DNA of 64,000 bases from Cymodocea nodosa (lineage: Eukaryota > Streptophyta > Magnoliopsida > Alismatales > Cymodoceaceae): the NCBI GenBank assembly GCA_036874045.1, contig CM072342.1, forward strand, positions 6,160,501-6,224,500. Reading direction: 5' to 3'. Below are positions 38,134 through 49,330 of the stretch, one piece after another. Within the stretch, counting starts at the first letter, position 1. Each line of letters starts with the position of its first letter. Position numbers and translations under genes: made by a program. Below the pieces are notes generated by a model. The model was given only the letters and a program-made list of their open reading frames with translations. It ran no database searches and was not told the origin of the DNA.

Positions 38134-38315
38134 CAGCTTCTGCCTTCAGAAGACACAGTGCTGGACCGTAAAGGTCTGGCCATCGTTAATGGAAAAGGCT
38201 CTTGTCTTCACCTGCCAGTGCCATCCCGTCACACGCACGCACCAGTGTGAACCCAACTGGTAGGTAGAATAAATGTGTGTTGCAGACGTATAGTATAGGA
38301 GTGTGTGCATGTGTT

Positions 38316-38354
38316 ATCCTCTCCTCTCCTCTCCTCTCCTCTCCTCTCCTCTCC
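38316..38354 (+). repeat. (CTCCT)n repeat just upstream of the SOSEKI start codon
   Basis: A near-perfect CTCCT pentanucleotide run lies about 40 bp before the ATG at 38394, so probably in the 5' leader. CT-rich leader tracts are common in plant genes and can affect transcription start or translation. Length polymorphism is likely. Confidence 0.9.
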
Positions 38355-38393
38355 GCTCTCCTTCTGTGGTTCCAGGCGGTGGAAAGAGTGGAG

Positions 38394-38601
38394 ATGGAGA
38401 TTCACAGTGGGAGAGGGAGGAGCAGAGAAACGAGCCCTGACCGGGCGAGAGTCCACATGCAACCACGGCTAAGGCCGTTTCGGAAGGTGCAGATCATCTA
38501 CTACCTGTGCAGGAATGGGCAGCTTGAGCACCCACACTACATGGAGGTCTCCCACTTGCCAAACCAACAACTCCGCTTGAAAGGTGCGGCAAACATGCAT
38601 G

Positions 38602-38634
<33 letters not shown>

Positions 38635-40162
38635 ATGTATGTATACCCCACACAAGCATGTCTACTCGATCCTTTTGTTCTTTCCACCTTGCTCCTCATC
38701 ACACTCGTCTGTCTGTGTTGCTCTTGCTGTTGCTGCTTCCACTAGATGTGATGGATAGGCTCACATTGCTGAGAGGAAGAGGCATGCCATCCCTCTACTC
38801 GTGGTCTTGCAAGAGGTATCAGTAGTACTGGTCTTCATTTCTCTCCAAGCATTTGGGTTTTTAAAAGTACGAGTGGTTGCTGGTTCCAATGTATGTGTAG
38901 GAGTTACAAGAATGGGTACGTATGGAATGATCTAGCAGAGAACGATGTGATCCATCCGGCCGACGGAGCAGAGTACATCCTCAAAGGCTCCGAGATCATG
39001 GAAGGCTGCACAGGTACTTGAATTTACCATTCAAAAGTTTTACCAGAATCTAAACAAGCCATCTTACTAATTAATAAATTCGTATCATATGTTTTATGAA
39101 GAGCGGTTCCAGCATCTCCAGCTGTCGACTCGCAGGCCAAAGCCCATCTCCGTGGCATCCCAGCCAGGGCACCATCGCCACGAACACCACCTCCACGAGG
39201 AGCAGGAAGAAGCAGAGGAGATGGAAGAAGAGGAGGAGGAGGAAGAAGAAGAAGAAGAAGCAGGAGACGACAATATTGAACAAGAAGAGGTGGAAGACAA
39301 GGGGCCCCACAACCCCTCAAGCAGCAGCTCCAACACACCCAACTCCCGCTGCTCCCGCGGCGTCACCACCGAAGAGCTCGACCTCACCCACCACCACCCC
39401 ACCCACATCCGACTAGGGCACGGCACCTCACCGCCCTCCTCTTCCTTTTCCGACCAACCAATGGCCTCAAAACCCACCAGCGCCGGGTCGGCGAGGCTGG
39501 ACGACTCGAACCAGTTGGGTCCGGTGACCAAGACCCCGTCCATTCTTCTACAACTCATCGCATGTGGGTCTGTTGCTATGAAGGGGAGGTTCGTTCTACC
39601 GATGAAGAATTCTTCATCTTGTACCACTCCTTGTCCAGCATCCAACCATGGCGACCTTGGCAACAGTGGGAGGAAGAGTGGTGTGAGCAGCTTGCACAGA
39701 GGAGTTCTGTGTCGGCTTGCGGAAAGTCGGGCCGTGGAGGATGATGGCAACGAGGAAGAAAAGAACGTGATCAACTACATGTCGGAGAACCCAAGGTTCG
39801 GCAATCCACAGCTGGAGGAAAAAGAGTATTTCAGTGGGAGCATTGTGGAGGCCATGGCCACCGAGACCAGAGCAGCTGCGTCTGGACCGTCCCTGAAGAA
39901 ATCATCGTCCTATAACGAGGAGAGGCAAGTAGATGATTACTACAACCTTAGAATAGACTTTTTAATCAATTGAGACATTGCAATTACAAAGTAGATAGAT
40001 GATTATTAGATTTAATGTTTGAGGTTGGTTCCCAGGAGCAGCAAGTGCGGGACTGGAGAAGCGGAAGAGGAGCGAAGAGACGAGAGAAGTGTGAAAGGGA
40101 AGTGCATACCAAGCGGGAAATGGTCTGTATTCAAGCAACAACAGCAGCAACCCAACAAATAA
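38394..40162 (+). CDS. SOSEKI (DUF966) cell-polarity protein with DIX-like domain
   Basis: SOSEKI proteins polymerise through a DIX-like head and mark cell corners and edges during plant development. Exons: 38394-38583, 38746-38815, 38901-39013, 39102-39924 and 40036-40162, giving 440 aa. The DIX-like domain spans about residues 31-125 and shows [40 protein letters not shown] and [15 protein letters not shown], then EYILKGSE. A strongly acidic segment follows (about 20 Glu in a short stretch near residues 160-185), then a Ser/Pro-rich region and a conserved GKCIPSGK tail with a short poly-Gln. Intron 4 begins AG|GCAAGT, a GC donor. The only obvious GT alternative, four bases on, gives a different tail without KCIP, so the GC junction is preferred. 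Which SOSEKI paralogue this is cannot be stated. Confidence 0.92.
38605..38633 (+). repeat. (GT)n microsatellite in SOSEKI intron 1
   Basis: A run of about 14 GT dinucleotides lies just inside the first intron, 22 bp after its donor. It is likely polymorphic; no function is implied. Confidence 0.95.
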
Positions 40163-41636
40163 CATAGCATAACAGAGACATAAATGCCAGTGGACTTGAA
40201 TTGGCCTTCTGACCGTATCCAGCGAGTGGTCGCATTTATTTGTCACCGCGAGCAAATTTCAAACGGTTGGTGGGCGCGCTAATTTCCTGCAACCACTGCG
40301 TTTCATCTGCGACGTGTAATTAAGTTTTGACCTGTGGTTCGATCCCGTCTTTGCAGAGAACAGTTCGTTGGTGGGGTGTGTTCTTGCAGCCTTTCTTTCT
40401 CCTGTGGCGGTTGTGTGATCTTGTCGTGGATTTTGTCTGGGTTGTTGGCATGCGGTGTTCTTGTGTTGTTTTCTTATACAATCGTAATCTTTCTTCTGTT
40501 CTTATCCAGGATGAGTTGTTTATGTCAAGGTATAATGCAGGATGACTGTGCCAACCAATTTGATGCATCGGTGCTTTTTTTTTTCTGCAAAATTAATATA
40601 AGTAAAGATCCTTGAGCTCATAATCTATTGACTTTTAAGTTAGATATCTATATTTTAATATATCACCAGTGGAAAAAGATTCTACTGGAGCCCTAGACAT
40701 CTACTTGATAAAAAAATACTTGTAGAATCCAAAGAATACCATAAGTGAGGAGGAGGAGGAGGAGGAGGAGATGAAATATCAATCTCACATGGATACATAA
40801 AACTAAAAGCAAAGGATAAGTTAACATCAAGTATGCTTTCAGAATATATGCCCTTCACGGAAAGTTCAAACCAAGTAAAATCACTGTCTGGTGCGATGCA
40901 AAGGCCGTAAAGAATTTATGGCAGCCATCTACCCTAGGGTTGAGCACAGGTTATGCATACGAGACACCTGTATGAAAATCTTCAAAAAGGAATTGAAAGG
41001 AGAACACTTGGAGAACTTGGAATGAAGCTGGAGCTTGAACTCGTGAGCTCTTCCATCCACTGGCTTCAACTCCGGCATTGCTGCATTGTTGCTTCTGAGG
41101 TCTTTTTAACCTTTTCCCAATACCTTCCTCCAACTGAAACTTTGCATTCACTGTAATAATAATAAGAGAAAGTCATTGGTTGTTGGTACTTAAACTTGTA
41201 GGTAAATAAATTAAGTTTAATTTTTTTTTTAATGTAAATCGTACTTTTAAAAAAAAAGGTCGAAGGAGGCGGTGATTCATTTCACTGCCCATGATCTTCG
41301 AGAGAGGGAGACACGAACAGAGCAAGAGGAGGAGTGGGAGAACTTGAAGAGAACGAGAAGAGGATTTTGGGAAAATTGCTTATTAGTTTTTTTATTAACT
41401 AGCCTAAAAATAGTATTGTTCGATTATTATGCATTTATTGTTGAATATCACATATTGTTGTAGGCTATTGTATATTATCGTTAGTTCGTACATATTATTA
41501 TTGATTAGTATTGAGTATAACATTATTTTGAGATTATTAGTGATTTATATATGATTATTGTTTATTATATTATGATCACATTTTGTTTCATTCTATGTTA
41601 CTAGATATCATATTTATTGCACACATTTTTTGCTTA
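40163..41636. other. Intergenic region between SOSEKI and the Copia element
   Basis: Contains the SOSEKI 3' region, then AT-rich spacer with a (GGA)n run at 40748-40770. Short open frames here show no recognisable domain. Nothing else is supported. Confidence 0.5.
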
Positions 41637-41888
41637 TGTTATTAAGCATGTATACTTCTTAATGTATTATTTCATTTGTGTAATGAGGTTGCACAAATGA
41701 GCCTTCCAAAAGCCTCCTAAGATTGTATATATATCAGTATCATGAGTGAAAAATTGGTGATGTGCACTTGTATATATATTAGTATCATAAGTAAAAAATT
41801 GGTAGTGTGTACTTTTTATCATTGAAATGTATCTATCTTGTATGTATCTCTCTAGCAACTCACTTCCCTTTGACACTCCTTCCGTTCA
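41637..41888 (+). repeat. 5' LTR of the Copia element
   Basis: Begins TGTTATTAAGCATG and ends CCGTTCA, followed six bases later by the primer-binding site. An internal short duplication (AGTATCATRAGTRAAAAATTG, twice near 41735 and 41772) is present here but not in the 3' LTR, accounting for its greater length. Confidence 0.85.
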
Positions 41889-44685
41889 GTAACTTGGTAT
41901 CAAAGTAATGTTCGTCACTTCTGCCACTATACTCTCATATTAACAAAGTCAAACAACTCAACTACCTCAAGTGCTATTGTCTCTTCCCTTGTACCGAGTA
42001 TAATGAATATCTCAAACTCTATACTTATTAAGCTAGATAAACAAAACTATGTGATTTAGAGAGCAACATTTTTGGCTCTTCTTAATGGTCATAATTTTAC
42101 TAGCTATGTTGACAATTCTCTTCCAAGCTCAATCATTGGAATAATGAGTTCCACTGATGGTGAAGACCCCATTGGTCATTTAGCATCGTCAAGATTAGTT
42201 CCTTATGACCTGGTTGTTTTGCTCATTAACCCCTTCTATGTTATCTCAAGTTGCCAACCAATCAACAATGATTGGTGTGGAAAACCCTAGAAAGGTTGTA
42301 TGCCTCAAAATTACAAGCTAGAATTTTACAAATAAAGTTTGAGTTACAAACTTTAAAAAAGGGGAACACAACCATGAGTGATTATATATCACATACCATA
42401 TCATTGGTCAATACCCTTGTTGTCTCTAGTTCTCCTCTTTTGGAGGAGGAAATTTGTTTGTTCATTCTTGGAGGACTTGGACCTGAATATGAAAGTTTAG
42501 TTACCAGCATCACTATTCAACCTTCTATTGTAACTTTATCTGATCTACAAGGTATGCTTTTGAATCATGAGTAGAGAATCAATTGCTACCACTCCTCATC
42601 TAGCTTTCCCATTGTAGCAATCTAGTGACATATTGTAGACACTAGGTTAACTTTATTAGCCCATGCAAATCTTCTAAAAGTGTTTTGGCCAAATGCTTTC
42701 CAAATTGTCATTCATCTCATCAATAAAATGTCAATTGACCAATTGCAAAATAAAAGTCCTCTTTAATGTTTATTTCAAGTCCACCCTAATTATAAAAGTT
42801 TAAAGGTGTTTGGCTATAAGTGTTATTTGAACCTACGTCCATATCACAATCATAAGTTAAGCTATAGATTAGTAGCTTGCATCTTTCTTGGACATGCAAC
42901 AAAGCACAAAGGTTATATTTATTACTCTCCACAAGATCAACGTATATATATCTCAAGGGATGTGATTTTTGCTAAAAATGAATTTAATTTAAACTTTAAC
43001 CTATATGTTCCTGTAAATAGTGCATAGGGTGACAAACAAGATTCAATGTCAATTTTTGTGCTAAATGAGCCAACAATTGTTCAACAATCACTTTCACACT
43101 TGAGAAATGAGTTTGTCCCAATAGAATGGGAGGAAGTGATCACTTCCAATAGCTCCACAACTGTAGGTCTCCTATTTGATGATGATAAAGAAGTGCCTAA
43201 CTAAGACAACTCTCAAACAATGTCTCTTGACACCATAGGTGACAACCAAACCACACCAAATGTTGTTCCAAGTTAGCCCATGATGTGAGCTTCCAAAGGG
43301 ATTTACAAGCTAAATCCTAAATATGCCTTGCAAGTTAGTGGCTCTCATGGTACACCTGCATCTTTCTACCAAGTATTTAAAGACAATAATTAGAGAAAGG
43401 CAATGCAAGAGGAGTATGAGGCACTACTTAAAAACAACACTTGGAAGCTTGTACCACCACCATCAAATGCCAATATTGTGAGTAGCAGGTGAGTGTATAA
43501 AATAAAGAAGAAGGTTGATGGTTCAATTGACAAGTTCAAAGTATGACTTGTTGCACAAGGCTTCTCACAAAAATATAGAGTGAATTATAAGGAGACATAT
43601 AGTCTAGTCATCAAACCTATCACAATTAAACTTCTTCTAAGCATAGCTTTTAATAATGGGTGGAAAATGAGACAGTTGGATGTCTCCAATGCCTTTTTAC
43701 ATGGTGACATTGAAAAAGACATTTGTATGAAGCAACCACTAGACTTTAATCATTCAGGCTTCCTACATCATGTTTGCAAACTTCAACGATCTATCTATGG
43801 TTTAAGGTAAGCACCAAGGATGTGGTTTAATCAGTTGCATAGTTTCTTGTTGAAATAGGGGTTCAAGGATTCTAAATGTAATGTATCTCTCTTTATTCAA
43901 CATACATCAAAATCAAATACATACATTTTAGTCTATGTAGATGATATCATCATTACAGGAACCAATACTAAAGAAATTAATCACATCATTGATGTTTTAG
44001 GAAATGTCTTTACCATTTGTGACCTAGGAGACTTACACTATTTCTCGGGTGTTGAGGTGAGGAAGACTACAACAACCATGCATCTTTCACAAGAAAAATA
44101 TTTAGTCAATTTGATGAAATACTTTAAGTTGGAAAATGTCAAGCCTAGTCGAATGCCAATGGGAGCTTCAATTAAGCTTCACAAAGATGACAATGCAATA
44201 ATCAAGAATTCTTTTAATTATAGGAGTCTGATAGGTTCTGTATTGTACCTATGCATCACAAGACTTGATATATCTTAATTAATAAAGTTTGTTAATTTTT
44301 AGCAAACCCTACTATAAAACAATTCAAGGTAGCAAAAGAAATAGCAAGATATTGGAAGGGTATTATCACTCATGGGCTTACATATAAAAGAACTCAATCA
44401 ACCACATTACAGGCTTTCAATGATTCCACATCAATCAATGCATTCACAAACGTTGACTAGGGTGGTGATCCAAATGATGGCATTCACAATCAAGTTATTG
44501 TGTACTTTTTGGACGTAATCAAATCTCATGGTATTCATGCAAACAACCAGTAGTTTCTACTTCAAGCATAGAAGTAAAATATTGGGCATTGATACTCACT
44601 ACATGTGAAGTTCTTTGGTTGAGAATGCTTTTGCAAGAGTTTCATGTTGATTTCTCTAAACTAGTAATCCGGTGTGACAAGCTTA

Positions 44686-44860
44686 GGGGCTGTTAGTGCA
44701 TGTCGGAAAGTTCAGACGGAAAGGAAATGGAAAGTTCAGAAGGAAAGGAAATAGAATGTCTGGAATGTCAGAATTTCCATAGGGGTTTAGTGCACCTATC
44801 GGAAAGTTCAGAAAGTTAGAATTCCTATGGGGTTTTAGTGCATGCCAGAATGTTTGGAAA
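44686..44860. repeat. Three subterminal copies of the Harbinger left end
   Basis: The terminal motif GGGGCTGTTAGTGCATG then CGGAAAGTTCAG at 44686 recurs as GGGGTTTAGTGCACC plus CGGAAAGTTCAG near 44784, and again as GGGGTTTTAGTGCATGCC near 44831. This looks like a local duplication of the terminal and subterminal region. Confidence 0.8.
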
Positions 44861-45409
44861 TTGAAAAACTAATGAAATAAATTCTAATACACTACTTAAA
44901 ATTGTGTAATTGATACATTAATTTGTAATTTAGTATTTACACCTAAAAATAATATTAATTTATTTGATATTCAAATATAATTATGTACATTAAATGTTTT
45001 TAATTGTACATTAGGAAATATAGAATAATAATCATCAAAATGCAAAAGGTCCCTAAAAGATAAGCATACTTTTACCATTAAAAATCTACATCTTCATTTT
45101 TTCTTTGTAAATTAAATTTTATTATTATTTTTATTATTAATTCTTAGATATATATGTCTAATATTATTCTCTCTTTTTCTTAAATTTTTTATATTATTTT
45201 AATTATTACATTATATTTTATGTGTATTTATAATTTTTTTTAAAATAATATAAAGATGTTAAATCATTATTAATCCATTGTTTACCATTATTATTTTAAT
45301 ATATATGTATGTATATTTACTTAATTTGGCAAAAGCGAGAATGTCTTTGTTGAGCAGAAGAATAAAATATTTACTGATATATTATTATTACTTACATATT
45401 TACTTATTG

Positions 45410-46290
45410 GAAAACGGTTGAACCGTAAATATATTGGTTCAACCGATAGATTATAAACTATTAATATTTATTAATATTGAAAACGGTTGAATCGATGATC
45501 TTTTGGTTCAACCGATAATTTATGTTATATATATATATATATTAATCGGTTGAGTAGAGGGCTTTGCATATTTGTAATTTTTTATGATATTTTTGAATTG
45601 GTTGAACCGAACATGTTCGGTTCAACCGATACAAATATATATAAATATATATATGTATATATATTTACATCGGTTGAACCGATAATGTTCGATTCAACCG
45701 ATACTTTTTATATATATAAATATATATATATATGTATATAGATTTGTATCGGTTGAACCAATAATGTTCGGTTCAACCGATACTTTTTATATATATAAAT
45801 ATATATATATATATGTATATATATTTGTATCGGTTCAACCGAACATGTTCGGTTCAACCAATACTTTTTATATATATAAATATATATATGTATATATATT
45901 TGCATCGGTTGAACCAATAATGTTCGGTTCAACCGATACTTTTTATATATATAAATATAAATATATATGTATATAGATTTGTATCGGTTGAACCGATAAT
46001 GTTCGGTTCAATCGATACTTTTTATATATATAAATATATATATATATGTATATAGATTTGTATCGGTTGAATCGATAATGTTCGGTTCAACCGATACTTT
46101 TTATATATATAAATATATATATGTATATATATTTGCATCGGTTGAACCGATAATGTTCGGTTCAACCGATACTTTTTATATATATAAATATATATATATA
46201 TGTATATAGATTTGTATCGGTTGAACCGATAATGTTCGGTTCAATCGATACTTTTTATATATATAAATATATATATTTGTATATATATAT
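45410..46290. repeat. Hairpin satellite, 75-81-bp units, inside the Harbinger element
   Basis: From about 45596, eight or nine units have phases at 45670, 45749, 45830, 45905, 45984, 46063, 46138 and 46217. Each combines an inverted repeat, ATCGGTTGAACCGA then TCGGTTCAACCGAT around a TAATGT spacer, with an AT tract of about 45 bp containing CTTTTTATATATATAAATAT. Looser copies of the same motif occur from 45412. Unit length alternates 79 and 75, suggesting an older higher-order duplication. Any ORF here is a repeat artefact. Confidence 0.93.
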
Positions 46291-46565
46291 GTAATAGATT
46301 TAAGATTTCAACCAAAATATACTATAAAACACTACCTAAAATTGTGTAATTAATACATCAATCTGTAATTTTATTTTTAAAAATGAAAATAATATTAATG
46401 ACTTGAAAAAGTATACATGCTCTAATTATTACAACATAAATTTAAAAAGTAGTCTAAAAGTACAAAGCATCCAAAGTTTTACAACATCAATCTACACAAT
46501 AGTCCAAAGATACAAAGCATTCTACTTATTACTTATTAAGATCCAAAGGTATAATATAAATGGAC

Positions 46566-47972
46566 TTAAATAGTCCTTCCATCCCACATTGCCATCATCA
46601 TATCCTCACGCATCTTATCAGCTAATTCTTTTCGTTGTTCTTGACTCGTTCCAACCTGTGAATGTCCGTCCATATGCACTTCTCCTGTTGGTTGTATATC
46701 ATCAGTAATATTTAATTCTTCTAACTCATCTTGCAAATCTTCAAGTAAATCTTCTTTATCAGCCAATCGAATGAAATTGTGAAGTAAAAAACATGCGATC
46801 ACAATCTTCACTTGTGTTTCATATGGATATGGCATCTGACCTCGTAAGATTGAAAAACGATGTTTCACAACTCCAAATGTACGCTCAATGACTGTTCTTA
46901 GTTGTGAATGTCTGTAGTTAAAGTTTTCTACAGCATTACTAGGAAGTCTATCATTAACATAATCAGATAAATGATAGCGTACACCTCGAAATGGGCAAAT
47001 ATACTCTGGTCGATTGGGATATCCAGCAACTACCAAGTAAAACTTACCTATAGAAGAATAGAAATTAGTATGATAATGTGCATATTACTTGAAAATATAC
47101 TAATTGCATTTACCTGGAGGAACTTTGAAACCATTAGGTCTACTAATTGCATCTTGAAGGATACGAGCATCAGCTGCTGATCCTTCCCAACCAGCTAAAA
47201 TATATGTAAATCTCATATCAAAATTACATGCTGCCATCACATTTTGAGACAATTCACCTTTCCTATTTCTAAATCTAGCTGTTTCTTATCCAAAAATAGT
47301 TGCTTTGATATGAGTACCATCAATAGCTCCAATGCAATCCTATACACATTAAACATCATTTAATTCCTTAAATAAGATAAAAACTACAATATATATACAA
47401 AAGTGAATACATACCTTAAAATATGGATAAACATTTACATCATCTGCAATTCGACTTGGTGTTGAAGATAAAGGTCTTGCTATAAGCACATGATGTAGAC
47501 GTATTATAGCATTTAATACTTCATTAAAGTATTTGCTAACACTCCAACTTGAACGACTAAATCGCTCAACTGTTACTCCATACCTTTGATTTTGCCCTAC
47601 TGTGACAAGGAACATGGCAAATTTCTCTTCTACACTAATGTTGGCGGTATCAGCAATAACTCCTTCATTTCTCATTAAAGAACAAAAACTTTTAAACACA
47701 CTTTGACTCATTCTGTAAATCTTCCGACAATTGTAAGCTTGATGAGGTTGACAAGGATCTAGTAATCTCTTAATGTAATCTGCACATTCTTTACTATATA
47801 TACGACTTGTGTTATTGTATAGTAACAGTGACGTACTTGCCATTTTTGCTAAAATTGTCCATGACATTAGTAGACGTAGTCGCCTTCTTCTAGCCACTTC
47901 TTCTTCATCCAATATGAATGAAATTGCATTATCAACTGTAGTAGTAAACATGTCACTGGGATTCATCCTCAC
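46566..47972 (-). pseudogene. PIF/Harbinger DDE transposase, inactivated
   Basis: Three minus-strand exons, 47972-47415, 47339-47114 and 47047-46566, with GT-AG introns give a 421-codon frame of the HARBI1/DDE_Tnp_4 type. Seen: an N-terminal helix-turn-helix-like region, then CIGAIDGTH with catalytic Asp193, GWEGSAADARIL, a conserved AGYPNRPEY, and VIERTFGVVKHRF with catalytic Glu316. Two lesions stand out. A TAA at 47288-47286 (codon 204) stops the frame after DGTHIKATIFG. The position expected to hold the second catalytic Asp (family form LVDAGYP, spaced 47 residues from the Glu) is Val268, a one-base change. The protein would therefore be both truncated and catalytically dead. I infer any past mobilisation was before these changes or supplied in trans. 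Confidence 0.88.
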
Positions 47973-48295
47973 CTACAAAATAACAAGAATATTACGAATT
48001 TACCATTTCACATTTCAATATATGAAAGACATTTCACATTTTTAAGGAAATAAAAGACATTTCACATTTTTAAGAAAATAAAAGACATTTCACATTTTTA
48101 AGAAAATAAAAGACATTCGATGTTTCAACTAATAAAAAGCATTTTACATTTCATCCATATATGACCTTCCACAAAAAGATTTCATCCATAAAAGATTACA
48201 TTCACGAAAACACTTCATAAGCACAAGAAGTTCAAGATTGGAAAGAAAGTGAATTCATGCACAAAACAAACATTTCATCCATTGTAACCATATGC

Positions 48296-49330
48296 TCACT
48301 TCCTAAACCTCAACCATCCATAACGCATTTCTGCTGGTAAACTTAAGAACATTTTACAAAATTCTGGCTTTTGGAATAACTTCATAGCTTCATATTGTTC
48401 TTCTGTAGAAAGACCTTCAATCTGAAGTAACGCTGCAACAGCATGATCTAAATAGTTTTTAGTCTTTTCTTTAATATCAACCAACCTTTCCTGTACTTCA
48501 ACTAATTTTTTTTGTGTATCAACCAACTCTTTAAATTGCTCGTTCCGTGTAGCTTGATTTTGTTGATCTATTTCACACATATGCATAATGGCTTTTGATG
48601 CATCTTTAAATGAATCTGCTATGATTTGATGGGACATTGCATGAGGTCTTGCTCGTCTCTTCTTCTTCTCAATTGCCACCCTTGAACTTCCTCCTGATGA
48701 AGGAGGTAAATCAGAATCCATGTCCATTGTTTCCTGAGTGGTATTGAAAGTGTTCATTTCCACATCCTGCGTGTTTGGTACAAACTCTACCTCATCACCT
48801 TGTTTAGCCATATTCCCAGTGGCCATACTACCTTCAAATATTTGTTGCAATTGCTCAAATATCAAGCATGGTTTGCCTTTGTAGCTTTCACACTCTGGAT
48901 GTGCCTATAAAAAGAAAATTGTAGTCAAATGGAAAAAGATAAAGATTACAATATTTTATAAGTCATAAGTGATTAAAAAATTAACCTTAACGAACTCTTT
49001 CCAAATCTCATCATCAATGTCAGTGTAACTTTGGATGAAATTCCAACCCCATCCACTCTGATTGGCAATTTTGGAGTAATTTCGATACATTAGTCACCAA
49101 GTTTTTAAGCGACTTTTTACATTCTTCCTTATGATACATGTGTTTCTTCTAGTATTGTATTTTTCAATTACTTCATCCCAAGTGCTACCTTTGATTTTTC
49201 CATCATGAGTTTTCTTATTTCCTTCATTCAATACTTCTGCTAAAATATCTAAAAAATACGCATCTGCTTCAGCATTCCAACTAATGTAACTTCTACCTCC
49301 ACCTGTCTTTCCCTTATCAGGAGTACTCAT
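48296..49330 (-). pseudogene. Harbinger ORF1, Myb/SANT-like DNA-binding protein, broken
   Basis: Exons 49330-48986 and 48904-48296 (minus strand, GT-AG, in phase) encode a Myb/SANT-like (Myb_DNA-bind_3) protein. This is the usual accessory factor that helps Harbinger transposases bind DNA and enter the nucleus. Seen: SYISWNAEADAYFLDILAE, then STWDEVIEKYN and NVKSRLKTW, followed by SGWGWNF, a basic KKKRRARPH segment near the middle and a helical Gln/Glu-rich tail. A TGA at 49096-49094 interrupts the frame right after KSRLKTW, inside the Myb-like domain. The residues after it continue in the same frame, so it is a single nonsense change. Confidence 0.82.

Larger units (their letters stand above)
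32500..38393. other. Long AT-rich intergenic region without a recognised gene
   Basis: After the mutase promoter, sequence is mostly AT-rich spacer. It includes an (AC)n-(AT)n microsatellite at 33851-33891 and a (CT)n run at 38102-38128. About 35220-36250 looks repeat-derived: a short open stretch followed by sequence opening TGTTAAATG, with repeated TCTCATAAGTC and CTCATTGA motifs. I could not assign it to a family. Two CACGTG G-box motifs occur at 37162 and 37191. The 38.2-38.39 kb part is probably SOSEKI promoter and leader. Confidence 0.6.

Noticed and set aside
39094..39774. A 226-codon open frame antisense to SOSEKI exon 4
   Set aside because: It is a shadow of a GC-rich, low-complexity coding exon on the other strand and shows Ser-run artefacts but no domain.
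45550..45976. Several overlapping open frames rich in Ile, Tyr and Lys on both strands
   Set aside because: They are translations of the hairpin satellite and AT tracts; codon content just mirrors the repeat.
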